A DNA stretch of 64,000 nucleotides from Massilia sp. 9096 (GTDB lineage: Bacteria; Pseudomonadota; Gammaproteobacteria; Burkholderiales; Burkholderiaceae_D), in assembly GCF_000745265.1 (NCBI RefSeq), contig NZ_JQNN01000001.1, positions 3,782,001-3,846,000 on the forward strand, read 5' to 3'. The first letter of the stretch is position 1; each line of letters begins with the position of its first letter. Below, piece by piece: positions 48,107 through 57,388 of the stretch. The notes under the pieces were generated by a model that saw only the letters and a list, made by a program, of their open reading frames with translations, was not told the origin of the DNA and did no database searches. Position numbers and translations under genes: made by a program.

Positions 48107-48177
48107 GCAGCCGCACCGGCCGGGTCAGCCCGGCCGCGCCATGCCGGCTTTGCTTCGCTGGCGTTGCTTCGCCGGCT

Positions 48178-48471
48178 TTACCTGGCCGGCTGCAAACCCC
48201 GCGTCCAGGCCCGCATCCATGCCTGCCCCATCATCTCGCCCGCCTTCAGGTTGGCGTCCATGAAGCGCCCCACCGCCTGCTGCTGAACCGAGATCGCATT
48301 CTTGGCCAGCGCCTGCGCGCACGCGCGCGCGGCCTCCGTGAACGCGCGCATCGTGTGCTCCTGGATGATGCTGGCTGAGCTCAGCATGAAATGGCGGCCG
48401 CTGCTTTCAGCGGCGTCCTGGTACAGGCGCGCGATGTCAGGCCAGAGTTCGATATGCGTCGAGTGGGTCAT
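48178..48471 (-). CDS. Small helical protein, phasin-like
   Basis: A 97-aa protein that is almost entirely helix-forming, with evenly spaced Ala and Gln (AARACAQALAKNAISVQQQA). It resembles phasin-type granule proteins in composition but lacks a motif I can name. GGAGGA at 8-base spacing before the ATG at 48471 supports real translation. Convergent with moaC; no partner genes are near. Confidence 0.6.
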   Translation of the reverse strand: MTHSTHIELWPDIARLYQDAAESSGRHFMLSSASIIQEHTMRAFTEAARACAQALAKNAISVQQQAVGRFMDANLKAGEMMGQAWMRAWTRGLQPAR

Positions 48472-48818
48472 GGCAGTGTCCTCCGATGGGCTGCCATGAA
48501 GTGTACCCCTGAGCCGGCGCGCACGCGATGCGCTACGCATGAGCGCGCGCAATCTGCACATGTTTAGCTGTTCTATCGTTCAGTGTCGTCCTGCCGCACA
48601 CCCTGCACGCGCTGGCGCGCGTACGCGCGAGCGTCGGCGCAGGCGCGCGCCCGGCTGCGCCTGCGCCGTCCACGCCATCCGCATCGTCCATCCCAGGCCG
48701 GGCCTTCGCCAAGCCGATGGCCGGCGCCGGCGGCGACTGGGAAGCGTTGTGAGCCTGCCGCCCGTCTTTTCCTCGTGGTAAATTGCTGCCCTTCAGCAGT
48801 TGACTCCACGAGGATAGG
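48472..48818. other. Intergenic region without recognisable gene
   Basis: 347 bases, GC-rich, between two divergent genes. A small CTG-rich inverted repeat (CTGC/GCAG) lies just before the S9 peptidase ribosome site (ACGAGGATAGG). I see no RNA gene or conserved protein here. Confidence 0.5.
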
Positions 48819-50909
48819 ATGAAATTACGTACACTGGCGTTGGCCGCCTGCCTGGCCACCGGCGCCGCCGCGGCAATCGCCCCCGCCGCCGCCGCACCAC
48901 GCGGCTTCACGGTCGAAGACCTGGTCACGATGGAACGGGTCAGCACGCCGTCGGTGTCGCCGGACGGCTCGCGCATCGTCTACACGGTGCGCAGCACCGA
49001 CTTGGCCAAGAACAAGGGCCATACCGACCTCTACCTGGTCGACCTGCGCGCCAGCAACCCCACGCCACAGCGCCTGACGGCCGACGCCGCCAGCAGCACC
49101 GATCCGGAATGGTCGGCCGCCGGCGACGCCATCTATTTCCTGTCGGCCCGCTCGGGCTCATCGCAAGTCTGGCGCCTGCCGCTGGATAAGAATGGCGGCG
49201 CCGGCGCCCAGCCGCTGCAGGTGACCAACCTGCCGCTCGACGTCGACGCCTTCCGCGTTTCGCCGAAGGACGACCGTATCGCCTTCAGCGTGTCCGTGTT
49301 CCGCGACTGCGCCGACCTGGCCTGCACCACGCAGCGCCTGGACGCGCGCGCAAAGGACAAGGCGAGCGGCAAGCTGTACGACCACCTGTTCGTGCGTCAC
49401 TGGGACACCTGGGCCGACGGCCGCAACGCCGTGCTGTTCTCGGCGCCGTTCGACGCCCAGGGCAAGGTCAGCGCCGCGCCGGTCAGCCTGTCCGGTTCGC
49501 TCGACGGCGACGTGCCCTCCAAACCCTTCGGCGACCGCGAGGAATTCCGCTTCAGCCCGGACGGCAAGAGCGTCGTGTTCTCGATCCGTATCGCCGGCAG
49601 GACCGAGGCCTGGTCGACCAACTTCGACCTGTACACGGTGGCAGCAAGCGGCGGCCAGGCGCCGCGCAACCTCACGGCCGACAACCCTGCCTGGGACACC
49701 AAGGGCGTGTTCTCGCCGGACGGCCGCACGATCGCCTATCTGGCCATGACGCGCCCGGGCTTCGAGGCGGACCGCTACCACATCGTCCTGCTCGACGTGG
49801 CCAGCGGCCGGAAGCGCCACGTGGCCGAGAGCTGGGACCGCTCGCCCGGCAATATCCAATGGAGCGCGGATGGCAAATCGCTGATCGCCGACGCCGAGGA
49901 CATCGGCCAGCACAAGCTGTTCTCAATCGATGTCGCCAGCGGCAAGGTCACGCCGCTGACCGGCCAAGGCGCGATCGGCGGCTACGACCTGCGCGGCAAC
50001 ACCCTCGCCTACACGCAGACCAACCTGGCGTCCGGCGCCCAGCTGTTCGCCACCACGCTGGCCGACGGCAAGACCGTCCAGCTGACGCACCAGAATGCCC
50101 AGCAGCTCGCCGACGTGCGCTGGGGCGAGTACGAGCAGTTCTCGTTCAAGGGCGCGAACGGCGACACCGTGCATGGCTACGTGATGAAGCCGTGGAATTA
50201 TGAGCAGGGCAAGACCTACCCGGTCGCCTTCCTGGTGCACGGCGGCCCGCAGGGCAGCTTCGGCAATGGCTGGAGCTACCGCTGGAATCCGCAGGTGTAC
50301 GCCGGCGCCGGCTACGCCACCGTGTTCATCGACTTTCATGGTTCGACCGGCTACGGCCAGAAGTTCACCGATGCCATCAGCGGCGACTGGGGCGGCAAGC
50401 CGCTCGAGGACTTGAAAAAAGGCCTGGCCGCGGCCACCGCCAAGTACGGCTGGCTCGACCGCTCGCATGCCTGCGCACTCGGCGCGTCCTACGGCGGCTA
50501 CATGATGAACTGGATCGAAGGCAACTGGTCGGACGGCTTCAAGTGCATCGTCAACCACGACGGCGTGTTCGATACCCGCGGCATGGCCTACTCGAGCGAA
50601 GAACAGTGGTTCACCGACTGGGAAAACGGCGGCGGCCCGTATTTCGCCATGCCGGACAAGCACGAGCAATTCAATCCGGTCCGCTTCGTGAACAACTGGA
50701 AGACGCCGATGCTGGTCGTACAGGGCGACATGGACTTCCGCATCCCGACCACGCAAGGCCTGTCGACCTTCACCGCGCTGCAACGCAAGGGCATCGAAAG
50801 CAAGCTGCTGGTGTTCCCGGACGAGAACCACTGGGTGCTCAAGCCGGCCAACTCGGTGCTGTGGCATCACACGGTGATGAACTGGCTGGATGCGCACCTG
50901 AAGCAGTGA
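48819..50909 (+). CDS. Secreted S9-family prolyl oligopeptidase-like peptidase
   Basis: A 696-aa exported peptidase. The signal peptide covers about 1-25 (AAIAPAAAAPRG). It is followed by a beta-propeller domain with repeated SPDG motifs (about 30-430) and an alpha/beta-hydrolase catalytic domain. Ser557 lies in the GASYGGYMMNW elbow, Asp639 in GDMDFRIP and His671 in DENHWVL, a complete triad. It resembles dipeptidyl/acylaminoacyl peptidases used for peptide nutrition. AGGATAGG precedes the ATG. A terminator follows. Confidence 0.93.
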   Translation: MKLRTLALAACLATGAAAAIAPAAAAPRGFTVEDLVTMERVSTPSVSPDGSRIVYTVRSTDLAKNKGHTDLYLVDLRASNPTPQRLTADAASSTDPEWSAAGDAIYFLSARSGSSQVWRLPLDKNGGAGAQPLQVTNLPLDVDAFRVSPKDDRIAFSVSVFRDCADLACTTQRLDARAKDKASGKLYDHLFVRHWDTWADGRNAVLFSAPFDAQGKVSAAPVSLSGSLDGDVPSKPFGDREEFRFSPDGKSVVFSIRIAGRTEAWSTNFDLYTVAASGGQAPRNLTADNPAWDTKGVFSPDGRTIAYLAMTRPGFEADRYHIVLLDVASGRKRHVAESWDRSPGNIQWSADGKSLIADAEDIGQHKLFSIDVASGKVTPLTGQGAIGGYDLRGNTLAYTQTNLASGAQLFATTLADGKTVQLTHQNAQQLADVRWGEYEQFSFKGANGDTVHGYVMKPWNYEQGKTYPVAFLVHGGPQGSFGNGWSYRWNPQVYAGAGYATVFIDFHGSTGYGQKFTDAISGDWGGKPLEDLKKGLAAATAKYGWLDRSHACALGASYGGYMMNWIEGNWSDGFKCIVNHDGVFDTRGMAYSSEEQWFTDWENGGGPYFAMPDKHEQFNPVRFVNNWKTPMLVVQGDMDFRIPTTQGLSTFTALQRKGIESKLLVFPDENHWVLKPANSVLWHHTVMNWLDAHLKQ

Positions 50910-50942
50910 GCCTGCCGATAGCGCATCACTATCGCACGATGA

Positions 50943-50970
50943 GAAAACGCCTGCTGCGGCAGGCGTTTTC
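50943..50970 (+). terminator. Terminator of the S9 peptidase gene
   Basis: Stem GAAAACGCCTGC / GCAGGCGTTTTC with a short loop, ending in TTTTCTCT. Confidence 0.85.
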
Positions 50971-51007
50971 TCTAGCGTGTTCGACTGCGTTAGCGAAGGC
51001 TTCAAAT

Positions 51008-51035
51008 AAAACACCCGGTCGAAGCCGGGTGTTTT
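51008..51035 (-). terminator. Terminator of pilA
   Basis: Stem CACCCGG / CCGGGTG flanked by A and T runs; on the minus strand it follows the pilA stop by about 25 bases. Confidence 0.8.
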
Positions 51036-51059
51036 GGTAGTGCTTTCAGCAGCCCAGGA

Positions 51060-51533
51060 TTACGGGGTAGTGATGTTGTTCTTCTCGAGCGTCTGTTGTG
51101 CAGTCGAGTTAGCCGACACTGCGCTGCCATCGACTTTCCAAGTCACGGTGGACTCATTTACGGTCGGGGTCACGGTAAAGGTCTTGCCGTTCACGTCGCT
51201 GTTGATCCCGCCTGCGAAAACAGCGCTGATGGTGCCGCCGGACACGGTTGCCGATGCCAGCTCTTTGGTGGGGGTGAATGCAGGGATGCTCACGCCTGCT
51301 GCGCCGGTAGTGCAACCGGTTTTGTCGCCGCCAGCTTCCTGGATGCAGTTCGCCACTGCGGTCTGCAGCGATGATACCGAGCTCAGCGCCGCGCCGACTT
51401 TGGCTTTGATGACATAGTTCGAGTACGCCGGGATCGCGACAGCGGCCAGGATGCCGATGATGGCGACGACGATCATCAGTTCGATCAGGGTAAAGCCGGC
51501 TTCGACTTTCTTAACGATTTTCGGTGCTTTCAT
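51060..51533 (-). CDS. pilA: Type IV pilin major subunit
   Basis: A 157-aa prepilin. The 13-residue leader ends in Gly13 before the methylation site: the mature protein starts FTLIELMIVVAIIG with Glu at position 5, the class IVa signature for PilD cleavage and pilus assembly. The globular part has two Cys only 11 residues apart (C63 in ANCIQ and C74 in TGCTT), placed just after the N-terminal helix rather than at the C-terminal D-region as in classic PilA, so the disulfide layout is unusual. A consensus sigma-54 promoter lies 80 bases upstream. Single gene with its own terminator. Confidence 0.93.
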   Translation of the reverse strand: MKAPKIVKKVEAGFTLIELMIVVAIIGILAAVAIPAYSNYVIKAKVGAALSSVSSLQTAVANCIQEAGGDKTGCTTGAAGVSIPAFTPTKELASATVSGGTISAVFAGGINSDVNGKTFTVTPTVNESTVTWKVDGSAVSANSTAQQTLEKNNITTP

Positions 51534-51613
51534 GGTGTTTCTCCAGGTTTGGTACTACAAAAATTAAGAGGTGAACTGCGTATCTGGTACTGCCTTGCTT
51601 CTGCTCTTCTATA

Positions 51614-51629
51614 TGCAAGCGCCGTGCCA
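51614..51629 (-). promoter_or_regulatory. Sigma-54 (RpoN) promoter of pilA
   Basis: Read on the minus strand the sequence is TGGCAC, 5 bases, TTGCA: an exact match to the -24/-12 consensus. The expected start of transcription is near 51602, giving a leader of about 70 bases before the pilA ATG. Regulation by the PilS/PilR pair is the usual arrangement. Upstream (51686-51778) the motif TTGTC recurs four times, possible activator sites. No gene is visible in the rest of the 51534-51810 gap. Confidence 0.9.
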
Positions 51630-51803
51630 GCTTATTTCCATACGGAATCACCCATTTTTTCGTGCCAAACGCGGTGCCATGACCGTTTTTGTCTTGCCGT
51701 GCGACAATTTTTGTCACTCGGCAGTGCCGACCTTTGTCATGACGACGCCAATTACATACTGTGGACGAAAATTGTCACTACTCGACCGTGCCAAGGGTGG
51801 CAT

Positions 51804-51834
51804 CAAAAAAAACGGGACGCCGCAGCGTCCCGTT
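51804..51834 (-). terminator. Terminator of sucD
   Basis: Perfect stem AACGGGACGC / GCGTCCCGTT with a 4-base loop, followed on the minus strand by a run of eight T. Confidence 0.9.
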
Positions 51835-51862
51835 CTTGTCAGCAGGGTCTAGGACCGCTGGA

Positions 51863-52744
51863 TTACAGCATCGCCTTCAGCAGACGCGCCATTTCCGACG
51901 GGTTCTTGGTGACCGTGATGCCGCAGGCTTCCATGATTTCCAGCTTGGCTTGCGCGGTGTCGGCGCCGCCCGAGATCAGCGCGCCGGCGTGGCCCATGCG
52001 CTTGCCCGGAGGCGCGGTGACGCCAGCGATGAAGCCGACGACCGGCTTCTTCATGTTGTCCTTGATCCAGTACGCAGCGTTCGCCTCGTCCGGGCCGCCG
52101 ATCTCGCCGATCATGATGACGGCGTCGGTTTCCGGATCGTCGTTAAACATCTTCATCACGTCGATGTGCTTCAGACCGTTGATCGGGTCACCGCCGATGC
52201 CGACTGCCGACGATTGGCCCAGGCCCAGCGCGGTCAGCTGACCGACGGCTTCATAGGTCAGGGTGCCCGAACGCGACACGACGCCGATGCGGCCCTTGCG
52301 GTGGATGTGACCCGGCATGATGCCGATCTTGATTTCGTCAGGGGTGATCAGACCCGGGCAGTTCGGGCCCAGCAGCAGGGTCTTCGAACCGGCCTTGGCC
52401 ATGCGATCCTTGACTTCCATCATGTCACGGACCGGGATGCCTTCGGTGATGCAGATTGCCAGGTCCAGCTCGGCTTCGACGGCTTCCCAGATCGCGGCGG
52501 CGGCGCCTGCCGGCGGCACGTAGATCACGGAGACGTTGGCGCCGGTTTCGGCCTTGGCTTCCTTGACGTTGGCAAAAATCGGGATGCCTTCGAAGTCTTC
52601 GCCGGCTTTCTTCGGGTTCACGCCGGCGACGAAGGCTTCACGGCCATTCGCGTAGTCGCGGCACATGCGGGTGTGGAACTGGCCGGTCTTGCCGGTAATA
52701 CCCTGGGTGATGACTTTGGTGTCTTTGTTGATCAGAATCGACAT
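51863..52744 (-). CDS. sucD: Succinyl-CoA synthetase alpha subunit
   Basis: TCA-cycle subunit (293 aa) carrying the CoA site and the phosphorylated His. Motifs are GITGKTGQFHTR at the N-terminus, VSVIYVPPAGAAAA, SRSGTLTYEAV, GIGGDPING and the active His in KRMGHAGALISGG (near 246). It follows sucC by 17 bases. Confidence 0.97.
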   Translation of the reverse strand: MSILINKDTKVITQGITGKTGQFHTRMCRDYANGREAFVAGVNPKKAGEDFEGIPIFANVKEAKAETGANVSVIYVPPAGAAAAIWEAVEAELDLAICITEGIPVRDMMEVKDRMAKAGSKTLLLGPNCPGLITPDEIKIGIMPGHIHRKGRIGVVSRSGTLTYEAVGQLTALGLGQSSAVGIGGDPINGLKHIDVMKMFNDDPETDAVIMIGEIGGPDEANAAYWIKDNMKKPVVGFIAGVTAPPGKRMGHAGALISGGADTAQAKLEIMEACGITVTKNPSEMARLLKAML

Positions 52745-52761
52745 TTTGTTTCCTTCGCGAA

Positions 52762-53931
52762 TTAAGCTTGGCCAGCGGCAGCGGCAACCACTTGCTTCGC
52801 TGCGTCTTCCATGGTGTCAGCCGAGATGATCGGCAGGCCGGAGTCGGCCAGCATCTTCTTGCCCAGGTCTTCGTTGGTGCCCTTCATGCGCACGACCAGC
52901 GGCACTTGCAGCGACACGGCCTTCGATGCGGTGATGACGCCTTCGGCGATCACGTCGCAACGCATGATGCCGCCGAAGATGTTGACCAGGATCGCCTTCA
53001 GGCCCGGGTTCTTCAGCATGATCTTGAATGCTTCGGTGACTTTCTCAGCCGTCGCACCGCCGCCCACGTCCAGGAAGTTGGCCGGCTCGCCGCCGAACAG
53101 CTTGATGGTGTCCATGGTCGCCATGGCCAGGCCGGCGCCGTTCACCAGGCAGCCGATGTTGCCGTCCAGCGAGATGTAAGCCAGGTCGAATTTCGACGCT
53201 TCGACTTCGGCCGGATCTTCTTCGTCCAGGTCGCGGTAGGCGACGATTTCCGGGTGGCGGAACAGGGCGTTCGAGTCGAAGTTGAACTTGGCGTCCAGGG
53301 CGATGACTTTGCCGTCGCCGGTCAGGATCAGCGGGTTGATTTCGGCCAGCGATGCGTCGGTTTCCCAGTAGGCTTTGTACAGGCCTTGCAGGTTGGTGCG
53401 CGCTTGCTCGATCGAAGCGTCCGGCACGCCGATCTTGCGGGCGACGTCGTCGGCGTCAGCGTCGGTCAGGCCGACCGACGGATCGATCACGACGTTGTGG
53501 ATCTTTTCCGGGTTGCTGTGCGCGACTTCTTCGATGTCCATGCCGCCTTCCGACGAGGCCATCAGCACGACGCGCTGGGTGACGCGGTCGGTGACCATCG
53601 ACACGTACAGTTCTTTCTTGATGTCGGCGCCTTCTTCGATCAGCAGGCGACGCACTTTCTGGCCTTCCGGGCCGGTCTGGTGGGTAATCAGCTGCATGCC
53701 CAGGATCTGGTCCGCGTATTCGCGCACCTGGTCCAGCGATTTGGCGACTTTCACGCCGCCGCCCTTGCCGCGACCGCCAGCATGGATCTGGGCCTTGACC
53801 ACCCAAACCGGTCCGCCCAGCTCTTCAGCTGCCTTGACAGCACCGTCGACCGAGTCGCACGGAATGCCGCGCGGAACAGTCACTCCGAATTTTCGGAGGA
53901 TCTCTTTGCCCTGATACTCATGGATTTTCAT
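52762..53931 (-). CDS. sucC: Succinyl-CoA synthetase beta subunit
   Basis: ATP-grasp subunit (389 aa) that binds the nucleotide. It begins [17 protein letters not shown], then has [29 protein letters not shown], the [12 protein letters not shown] loop and [15 protein letters not shown]. It is the first gene of the sucCD operon; a leader of about 60 bases separates it from the DUF2889 gene upstream on the same strand. Confidence 0.97.
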   Translation of the reverse strand: MKIHEYQGKEILRKFGVTVPRGIPCDSVDGAVKAAEELGGPVWVVKAQIHAGGRGKGGGVKVAKSLDQVREYADQILGMQLITHQTGPEGQKVRRLLIEEGADIKKELYVSMVTDRVTQRVVLMASSEGGMDIEEVAHSNPEKIHNVVIDPSVGLTDADADDVARKIGVPDASIEQARTNLQGLYKAYWETDASLAEINPLILTGDGKVIALDAKFNFDSNALFRHPEIVAYRDLDEEDPAEVEASKFDLAYISLDGNIGCLVNGAGLAMATMDTIKLFGGEPANFLDVGGGATAEKVTEAFKIMLKNPGLKAILVNIFGGIMRCDVIAEGVITASKAVSLQVPLVVRMKGTNEDLGKKMLADSGLPIISADTMEDAAKQVVAAAAGQA

Positions 53932-53999
53932 GCTGGCTTCCCTTCTGTTACTGATTAGATGCGGTTAAATAAATGGAGCGGAAAAGACATCGTCGAATA

Positions 54000-54557
54000 C
54001 TACCCCGGTACCGCCTTCAAGACCCATTGCGGATAATACTTTTCGACGGCAGGGCCGTCGAGGCGCAGGGCATGGCAGCGATCGAGTTCATAGGGCCGCT
54101 CGGCGGGATCGTTCGCCGAGCGGTGGTCCATGGCGTCATCGGCAAAGGCCTGGATTGCCGCGGTGGGCAGGACCTGGGCCAACTCCGTCAAATGGGTGCA
54201 GCCGAGGACGCCGGACAGGCGATCCTTGAGGTGCAGTCGGAAATGTTTGAGCAGCGACAAGCCGATCAGCTTCTTGTAGGCAGGAGCGACCGTGTCGCAG
54301 TAACCGGGATAGGGTACGGCATCGGACGCGGCTTCGGCGTCCACGATATTCATGTCGCGGTCGATGGTGACGCGCAGCTTGAGGTCGTGCACTGGCAATC
54401 CACCCGGCCGGGGACCCGACGGGAGGACGATGTCATGCGTCTTGATGTCGCGGATGCAAGCATCGAGGTCCCACAGACCATCGTCGCGCGCGAACGCTTC
54501 GACTGTGATGGCGCGCGTGTGCCTAAGCTTACGCGAAGCGGGTGAAGACAGGGGCAT
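54000..54557 (-). CDS. DUF2889 domain protein
   Basis: A 185-aa protein of the DUF2889 family: RKLRHTRAITVEAFARDDGL with DLDACIRDIKTHDI, then KLRVTIDRDMNIVDAEAAS and the GCTHLTELAQVLPTAAIQAF segment. It has no signal peptide or membrane helix. Function is unknown. The ATG at 54557 is preceded by non-standard start codons that I did not use. It lies upstream of sucCD with the same orientation. Confidence 0.87.
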   Translation of the reverse strand: MPLSSPASRKLRHTRAITVEAFARDDGLWDLDACIRDIKTHDIVLPSGPRPGGLPVHDLKLRVTIDRDMNIVDAEAASDAVPYPGYCDTVAPAYKKLIGLSLLKHFRLHLKDRLSGVLGCTHLTELAQVLPTAAIQAFADDAMDHRSANDPAERPYELDRCHALRLDGPAVEKYYPQWVLKAVPG

Positions 54558-54812
54558 AAACACCAATGCCGGTATGCGGCAATAAAAAGTTGCAGCCGTT
54601 GTGCCTGATGCACGTTGCCGCAGCTTCTACGGCAACAACCGCTCTTGCGGCGCTGCTTAAACCATCAAAGTTTAGCACAGCACGCTGGCAAGTGCACCCA
54701 AGCCTTGGCCGACCCGGGTATTCGAGAAGAAAAGGAAAGACGTTCTTGCAACGTCAGCGCGCATATCACGACGGAAAATATCGGTGATATGACTGAGAAA
54801 TATCAAACCGGA
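54558..54812. other. Intergenic region with one hairpin
   Basis: 255 bases between two minus-strand genes, containing the promoter area of the DUF2889 gene. GTTGCCG / CGGCAAC (54614-54636, 9-base loop) forms a hairpin that may end recX transcription, although no T run is visible. No gene is apparent. Confidence 0.45.
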
Positions 54813-55274
54813 TCAGAAGTCGTCGTCGTCATCGACGCCGCCTTGCAGCGCCGCGCGCACGGCGCTGCTCGAAAACCCGCGCGCCACCAGGAAACGCATC
54901 TGCTTGCTGCGCTCGGCCGCATCCTGCGGCGGCGTGCCGAATTTGCGGCGCCAGACGTCCTTCGCGCGCGCAGTTTCGCTTTCCTTCAGTCCGGATTTGA
55001 GTTCGGCGAGATCGTCGCCTTTGACACCGTGCTGTTGCAGCTCGGCGATGACACGGCTGTTGCCGTAGCGGCCGGCGCGGCGATGCACGAGGGACTCGGC
55101 AAAGCGTTCTTGCGACAGCCAGTTGTTTTTTTCTAAAAAATCAAGGAGGGCGTCGACATCGTCGCCCTCCTCCGCATACTTCGCGAGTTTGCGTCCCAGT
55201 TCGAGCCGGCTGTGCTCGCGCATCGAGAGATATCTCAATGCGCGCGCTTTCAGACTGAGAACCTGCTTGACCAA
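54813..55274 (-). CDS. recX: Regulatory protein RecX
   Basis: A RecA-modulating protein of about 154 aa made of three-helix repeats: LSLKARALRYLSMREHSRLE, LLDFLEKNNWLSQERFAESL and the C-terminal MRFLVARGFSSSAVRAALQ, then an acidic DDDDDF tail. The likely start is a TTG at 55274, giving the usual RecX length and N-terminus and lying 16 bases after the recA stop; the first ATG (55223) would remove the first helix. Cotranscribed with recA, as is common. Confidence 0.88.
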   Translation of the reverse strand: MVKQVLSLKARALRYLSMREHSRLELGRKLAKYAEEGDDVDALLDFLEKNNWLSQERFAESLVHRRAGRYGNSRVIAELQQHGVKGDDLAELKSGLKESETARAKDVWRRKFGTPPQDAAERSKQMRFLVARGFSSSAVRAALQGGVDDDDDF

Positions 55275-55290
55275 AACGCTGACGAACCGA

Positions 55291-56382
55291 TTACTCGTCG
55301 TCGCCGACAGCCGACACCGCGGCGGCGCCGGCGCCACCATTGTCACCAGCAGCGACCGGAGCCAGTTCGCGCACGCCCAGGGCGGCACGGACCTTGTTCT
55401 CGATCTCGCGGGCCAGGGCCGGACGGTCCTTCAGGAACTGACGTGCATTGTCCTTGCCTTGACCGATACGCTCGCCGCCGTAGCTGTACCAGGAACCCGA
55501 CTTCTCGACGATCTTGTTGTCCACGCCCAGGTCGATGATCTCGCCTTCGCGCGACGTGCCTTCGCCATACAGGATGTCGAAGTGCGCTTCCTTGAACGGC
55601 GGCGCGATCTTGTTCTTGACGACCTTGACCTTGGTCTCGTTACCGATCACCTCGTCGCCGGACTTGATCGAACCGGTACGGCGGATGTCCATGCGCACGG
55701 AGGCGTAGAACTTCAGCGCGTTACCGCCGGTCGTGGTTTCCGGGCTGCCGAACATGACGCCGATCTTCATACGGATCTGGTTGATGAAGATCACCAGGGT
55801 GTTCGTACGGTTGATCGAGCCGGTCAGCTTGCGCAGCGCTTGCGACATCAGGCGGGCTTGCAGGCCCGGCAGGGAGTCGCCCATGTCGCCTTCGATTTCG
55901 GCGCGCGGGGTCAGTGCCGCCACCGAGTCGATGACCACCAAGTCGACGCTGCCCGAGCGCACCAGCGCGTCGGTGATTTCCAGCGCCTGCTCACCGGTGT
56001 CCGGCTGCGAGATCAGCAGCTCGTCCAGCTTGATGCCCAGCTTTTGCGCATAGCCCACGTCGAGCGCATGCTCAGCGTCGATGAAGGCGCAGGTGCCACC
56101 CAGCTTTTGCATCTGGGCGATGGTTTGCAGGGTCAGCGTGGTTTTACCCGACGATTCCGGACCGTAGATCTCGACGATACGACCGCGCGGCAGGCCGCCG
56201 ACGCCCAGCGCGATGTCCAGGCCCAGCGAGCCGGTGGACACGGTTTGCACTTCCTCGACCGGCGTATTGGCATCCATACGCATGACCGAGCCTTTGCCGA
56301 ATTGCTTTTCGATCTGCGCGAGGGCGGCAGCCAGTGCCTTGCCCTTCTCAGCTGCATTTACTGCGGATTTTTTGTCGTCCAT
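55291..56382 (-). CDS. recA: Recombinase RecA
   Basis: Strand-exchange and SOS co-protease (363 aa). It has [14 protein letters not shown], the Walker [11 protein letters not shown] (about 70-79), [29 protein letters not shown], loop L1/L2 elements and [14 protein letters not shown]. The C-terminal tail is acidic with a Gly/Ala-rich linker. A LexA box lies about 63 bases upstream of the start. Confidence 0.98.
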   Translation of the reverse strand: MDDKKSAVNAAEKGKALAAALAQIEKQFGKGSVMRMDANTPVEEVQTVSTGSLGLDIALGVGGLPRGRIVEIYGPESSGKTTLTLQTIAQMQKLGGTCAFIDAEHALDVGYAQKLGIKLDELLISQPDTGEQALEITDALVRSGSVDLVVIDSVAALTPRAEIEGDMGDSLPGLQARLMSQALRKLTGSINRTNTLVIFINQIRMKIGVMFGSPETTTGGNALKFYASVRMDIRRTGSIKSGDEVIGNETKVKVVKNKIAPPFKEAHFDILYGEGTSREGEIIDLGVDNKIVEKSGSWYSYGGERIGQGKDNARQFLKDRPALAREIENKVRAALGVRELAPVAAGDNGGAGAAAVSAVGDDE

Positions 56383-56444
56383 AACTTTCTTTCTGTCCTA
56401 GAGTGAACCAAGATGAGGGGCGCTCGCGCGTTTTCAATAGGGAG

Positions 56445-56464
56445 TACTGTATAAAATCCCAGTG
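56445..56464 (-). promoter_or_regulatory. LexA box upstream of recA
   Basis: TACTGTATAAAATCCCAGTG fits the CTGT-N8-ACAG pattern with one mismatch (CCAG). On the minus strand it overlaps a probable -10 (TATACA), so LexA binding would block recA transcription. Confidence 0.75.
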
Positions 56465-56665
56465 GTTTTGGCAAGCGATATTTACCGTTCCTGCGACCAA
56501 ACCGCCTTGTCGGAACTACCACCGAGCTGACGCGTCAGACGCTCTGTCCGGGCGCTCGCACTATATAGAGACTGCGGCCGCGTTTTAAAGGTTTCCTTGT
56601 TGCGGATTATCAAACACAATATGCGCAAAACGGCCTGCAACGACAAACCCTGGGAGCCATGAGCG

Positions 56666-57388
56666 ATGCGTATTCTACTTGCCGAAGATGACAGCGTGTT
56701 GGCCGACGGCCTGACCCGTTCGCTGCGCCAGTCCGGCTATGCGATCGACTGCGTCAAGAACGGCCAGGATGCCGATACCGCCCTCTCCACCCAGGAGTTC
56801 GATCTCCTGATCCTCGACCTCGGCCTGCCCAAGCTGCCCGGCCTGGATGTGCTCAAGCGCCTGCGCGCGCGCGGCTCGCTGCTGCCGGTGCTGATCCTGA
56901 CCGCCGCCGACTCCATCGAACAGCGCGTCGGCGGCCTGGACGCTGGCGCCGACGACTACATGGCCAAGCCGTTCGCGCTGTCCGAGCTGGAAGCGCGCGT
57001 GCGTGCCCTGACCAGGCGCGGCCAGGGCGGCGGCTCGAGCGTGATCCGCCACGGCCCGCTGGTGTACGACCAGGTCGGGCGCAGCGCCCACATCAACGAC
57101 GAGATGGTCGACCTGTCGGCGCGCGAACTCGGCCTGCTCGAGATCCTGCTGGCGCGCACCGGCCGCCTGGTGTCCAAGGAGCAGCTGGTCGACCACCTGT
57201 GCGAATGGGGCGAGGAAGTCTCGAACAACGCGATCGAAGTCTACGTGCACCGCCTGCGCAAGAAAATCGAGACCGGCGGCATCCGCATCGCCACAGTGCG
57301 CGGACTCGGCTACTGCCTCGAGCGCTACACCGACGGGACGCGCAAAGGCATCGACGCGCTCCCGGGCAGCGCCCACGGCGGCAAGTGA
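56666..57388 (+). CDS. OmpR-family response regulator
   Basis: A 240-aa two-domain regulator. The receiver (1-115) has EDD near residues 7-9, the phospho-Asp in LLILDLGLPKLPG and the Lys in DDYMAKPFAL. A winged-helix DNA-binding domain follows (about 130-225; YVHRLRKKIETGGIRIATVRG). It resembles QseB/TctD-type regulators. The stop overlaps the kinase start (GTGA). The operon continues into a solute symporter, so it probably controls uptake of that solute. Confidence 0.93.
   Translation: MRILLAEDDSVLADGLTRSLRQSGYAIDCVKNGQDADTALSTQEFDLLILDLGLPKLPGLDVLKRLRARGSLLPVLILTAADSIEQRVGGLDAGADDYMAKPFALSELEARVRALTRRGQGGGSSVIRHGPLVYDQVGRSAHINDEMVDLSARELGLLEILLARTGRLVSKEQLVDHLCEWGEEVSNNAIEVYVHRLRKKIETGGIRIATVRGLGYCLERYTDGTRKGIDALPGSAHGGK

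Noticed and set aside
48539..48781. Plus-strand frame upstream of the S9 peptidase
   Set aside because: Arg/Ala-rich composition typical of a chance frame in GC-rich DNA, no ribosome site, no family.
51571..51852. 93-codon plus-strand frame in the pilA-sucD gap
   Set aside because: It covers the sigma-54 promoter of pilA and the sucD terminator and has no family sequence.
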